From Alviniconcha marisindica (Eukaryota; Mollusca; Gastropoda; Provannidae), in assembly GCA_018857735.1 (NCBI GenBank), contig JABMCL010002476.1:15001-79000 (forward strand): a DNA stretch of 64,000 nucleotides, written 5' to 3'. This document shows, in pieces, positions 62,346-64,000 of this stretch. The stretch's first letter is position 1. The number at the start of each line of letters is the position of its first letter. The translations under genes were made by a program, and so were the position numbers. The notes under the pieces were generated by a model. It was not told the DNA's origin, did no database searches, and saw only the letters and a program-made list of their open reading frames with translations.

Positions 62346-64000
62346 CCTAGGGGATTTCCTTCTGGGTTGTGTAAATACAAGAACACTTTACCAGTGATTG
62401 TTTACAAGTTGTGATACATGTTGTTAAATCTGATTCTTTTTGTTATCACTGTTGTTTCTTCCTGATGTTTTTGTTGTGGTGGAGGAGAGTTTGAATTTCA
62501 AATCCAGGATGTGTTTTATTTGACTTAGATCTGTCGCAATTCCTCTGAATGGCTGTCTGCTTCCAACCCCACACACCCTTTTTGTTTGTTTTTCTGATTT
62601 TTGAGGGTTTAGTTATGACCTGACATAAATTCTGTTTCTGTTGTACTGATCTGTATGCTTGTTTTGTCATTTGGGCATTATGATGAATATGCAACTATAA
62701 ATCACATTTTACGATCAGTTTGACAATTGCCTGTGTTGATTCAACTTGTTTCGTTGTTTTTTCAGTTAATTTTTGGGGTTGCTATGTATGCACCTTCTAT
62801 TTTTTGTGAACTTGAGAAAGCTGCCCTGGATCTGATGCATCAGTATTGACCTGATTATGGATTTGTTGCCTTGGATCTGATGCGTCATTGTTGGTCTGGT
62901 TATGGATTTGTTCATTCATGTATTTATTTCTGCTGTGCCAGTACCCACGCTCATTGCTGATGCTCTACTTTGGGAGTGAGAGTGAGAATAGTTTTAAAAT
63001 GGAACTCCGTGTTCTGTTGGGGATTGTTTCCTCTTGGTGTGCATTTACAGTAAAAGATAAAATGCTGGATCTCCACTTAGTATGCATTTACATTAAAAGA
63101 TGAAATGCTGGATTTTACTTTAGGCTGTGTGTAACCATTTTTTTTTTTTTTTGTAATATATAATTTATATATTTCTTTTTTTCTTTTCTTTTTTTCTTTT
63201 CTACTTCTGTTTCTGCGCAAATGTTTTTTTAAAATCATTTCCTGTTGTTACCACTCTGTCGCCCCCCCCACCCCCCCCCATCCCAGCCCCACCCTCCCAA
63301 CCTTCCTTTCCTGGTTTATTTGATTTATTCATAAAGATCTGTTTTGTATTTGTTGATGGTGAACTTTTCCTCTAGATATAATTTGAATCTTGCAATCTCA
63401 AGTGCAACGAGTGAAATTATACAATCTGTACTTGCTGTTGTTTGTTTGAATGTACAGCTGTTGTGATGGTAAGATAAGAAATCTGAAGAGTGCTGTGCCC
63501 TTGGGCAGGGTGCACAGAATGATACCTTGATCTTGATCTTGACACGCACTATAACTAATGCAATAAGCTGACAGGACCCAATCTTGGGTATAGCGTCAGC
63601 GGATATATATTTAGATATTTTCAGTACAGTGACTAACTCCAGAAAATTGTGTTTGATGTTTGTGCATGTATCTTTTGTTTTATACTTGTGTTTGGAGTGA
63701 TTTTGTAGTTGTAACTGGAGTTTCCACGTGAGAGGAGATTTGAAATGTGTTTTTCCGTACGGCAGACTTTGATCATCCTGGGATGACCCTGTGTGGTTCG
63801 CAGGGAGACCCTGGGCAAGTTGGCAGGGTGGGTACAGTGGGGTCTTGGGACTGTGGTTTGAATCTCCTGCCCATGGTGAAACTTACGTGTCGGTCTGGCA
63901 CTTCTGTATTTATCTGGCTTGTCCCTTCAGTCCCTGAAATCCTGTTTGTCATCCCTGTTGGCCTATTTGTCATGCCTGTTGTCCTGGTTGTCATCCCCGT
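62346..64000 (+). other. ABHD12 downstream region: no gene recognised
   Basis: AT-rich with T- and C-runs (63130-63300). Short imperfect repeats occur, such as GGATCTGATGC (62828, 62874) and CATTTACATTAAAAGATG-type blocks (63045-63100). The last 100 bp read CCTGTTTGTCATCCCTG-type tandem units. No conserved frame was seen. Confidence 0.45.
63930..64000 (+). repeat. Short tandem CTGTTGTCATCCC-type units at the window edge
   Basis: At least four units built on TTTGTCATCCCTGTTGGCC run to the end of the window; the array probably continues beyond it. Confidence 0.6.

Overview
The window is eukaryotic and comes from an invertebrate animal; a mollusc, perhaps a gastropod, is my inference from the repeat landscape. 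Genes are split into short GT-AG exons, and most bases are introns, simple repeats, minisatellites and decayed LINE/SINE copies. I rebuilt four protein-coding genes exon by exon. Every junction is in phase and each model ends at a natural stop codon.

The genes form two divergent (head-to-head) pairs. Pair 1 is an RDH11/12/13/14-like short-chain dehydrogenase (minus strand, 7 exons, 340 aa, 20508-29205) and TSR2, the eS26 ribosomal-protein chaperone (plus strand, 6 exons, 199 aa, 29637-35368); their start codons lie 431 bp apart. Pair 2 is GINS1/PSF1 of the replicative GINS complex (minus strand, 7 exons, 197 aa, 38567-46409) and ABHD12, a serine lipase (plus strand, 12 exons, 365 aa, 46625-61162); their start codons lie 215 bp apart. 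TSR2 and GINS1 converge. ABHD12 and GINS1 are also head-to-head neighbours in the human genome.

Layout: 1-2.6 kb, a broken non-LTR retrotransposon on the minus strand with error-like homopolymers; 3.7-7.6 kb, a large TG-rich minisatellite split by a dispersed repeat; 8.5-20 kb, LINE tails, SINE-like repeats and a 70-bp minisatellite, with no confident gene; 20.5-29.2 kb, RDH-like gene; 29.6-35.4 kb, TSR2; 36-38.6 kb, shared 3' region with a GINS1-derived minisatellite; 38.6-46.4 kb, GINS1; 46.6-61.2 kb, ABHD12 with at least eight tandem arrays in its introns; 61.2-64 kb, its 3' flank.

Three observations stand out. First, in all four genes a tandem array has grown out of the edge of a coding exon, copying a splice donor, a splice acceptor or the terminal codons and stop. 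Second, the RDH-like protein keeps the Rossmann fold motifs but has lost both the catalytic Ser and the catalytic Tyr, so it looks like a pseudoenzyme. Third, the GINS1-ABHD12 divergent arrangement appears ancient, and its 215-bp spacer carries an E2F-like site and two CCAAT boxes.
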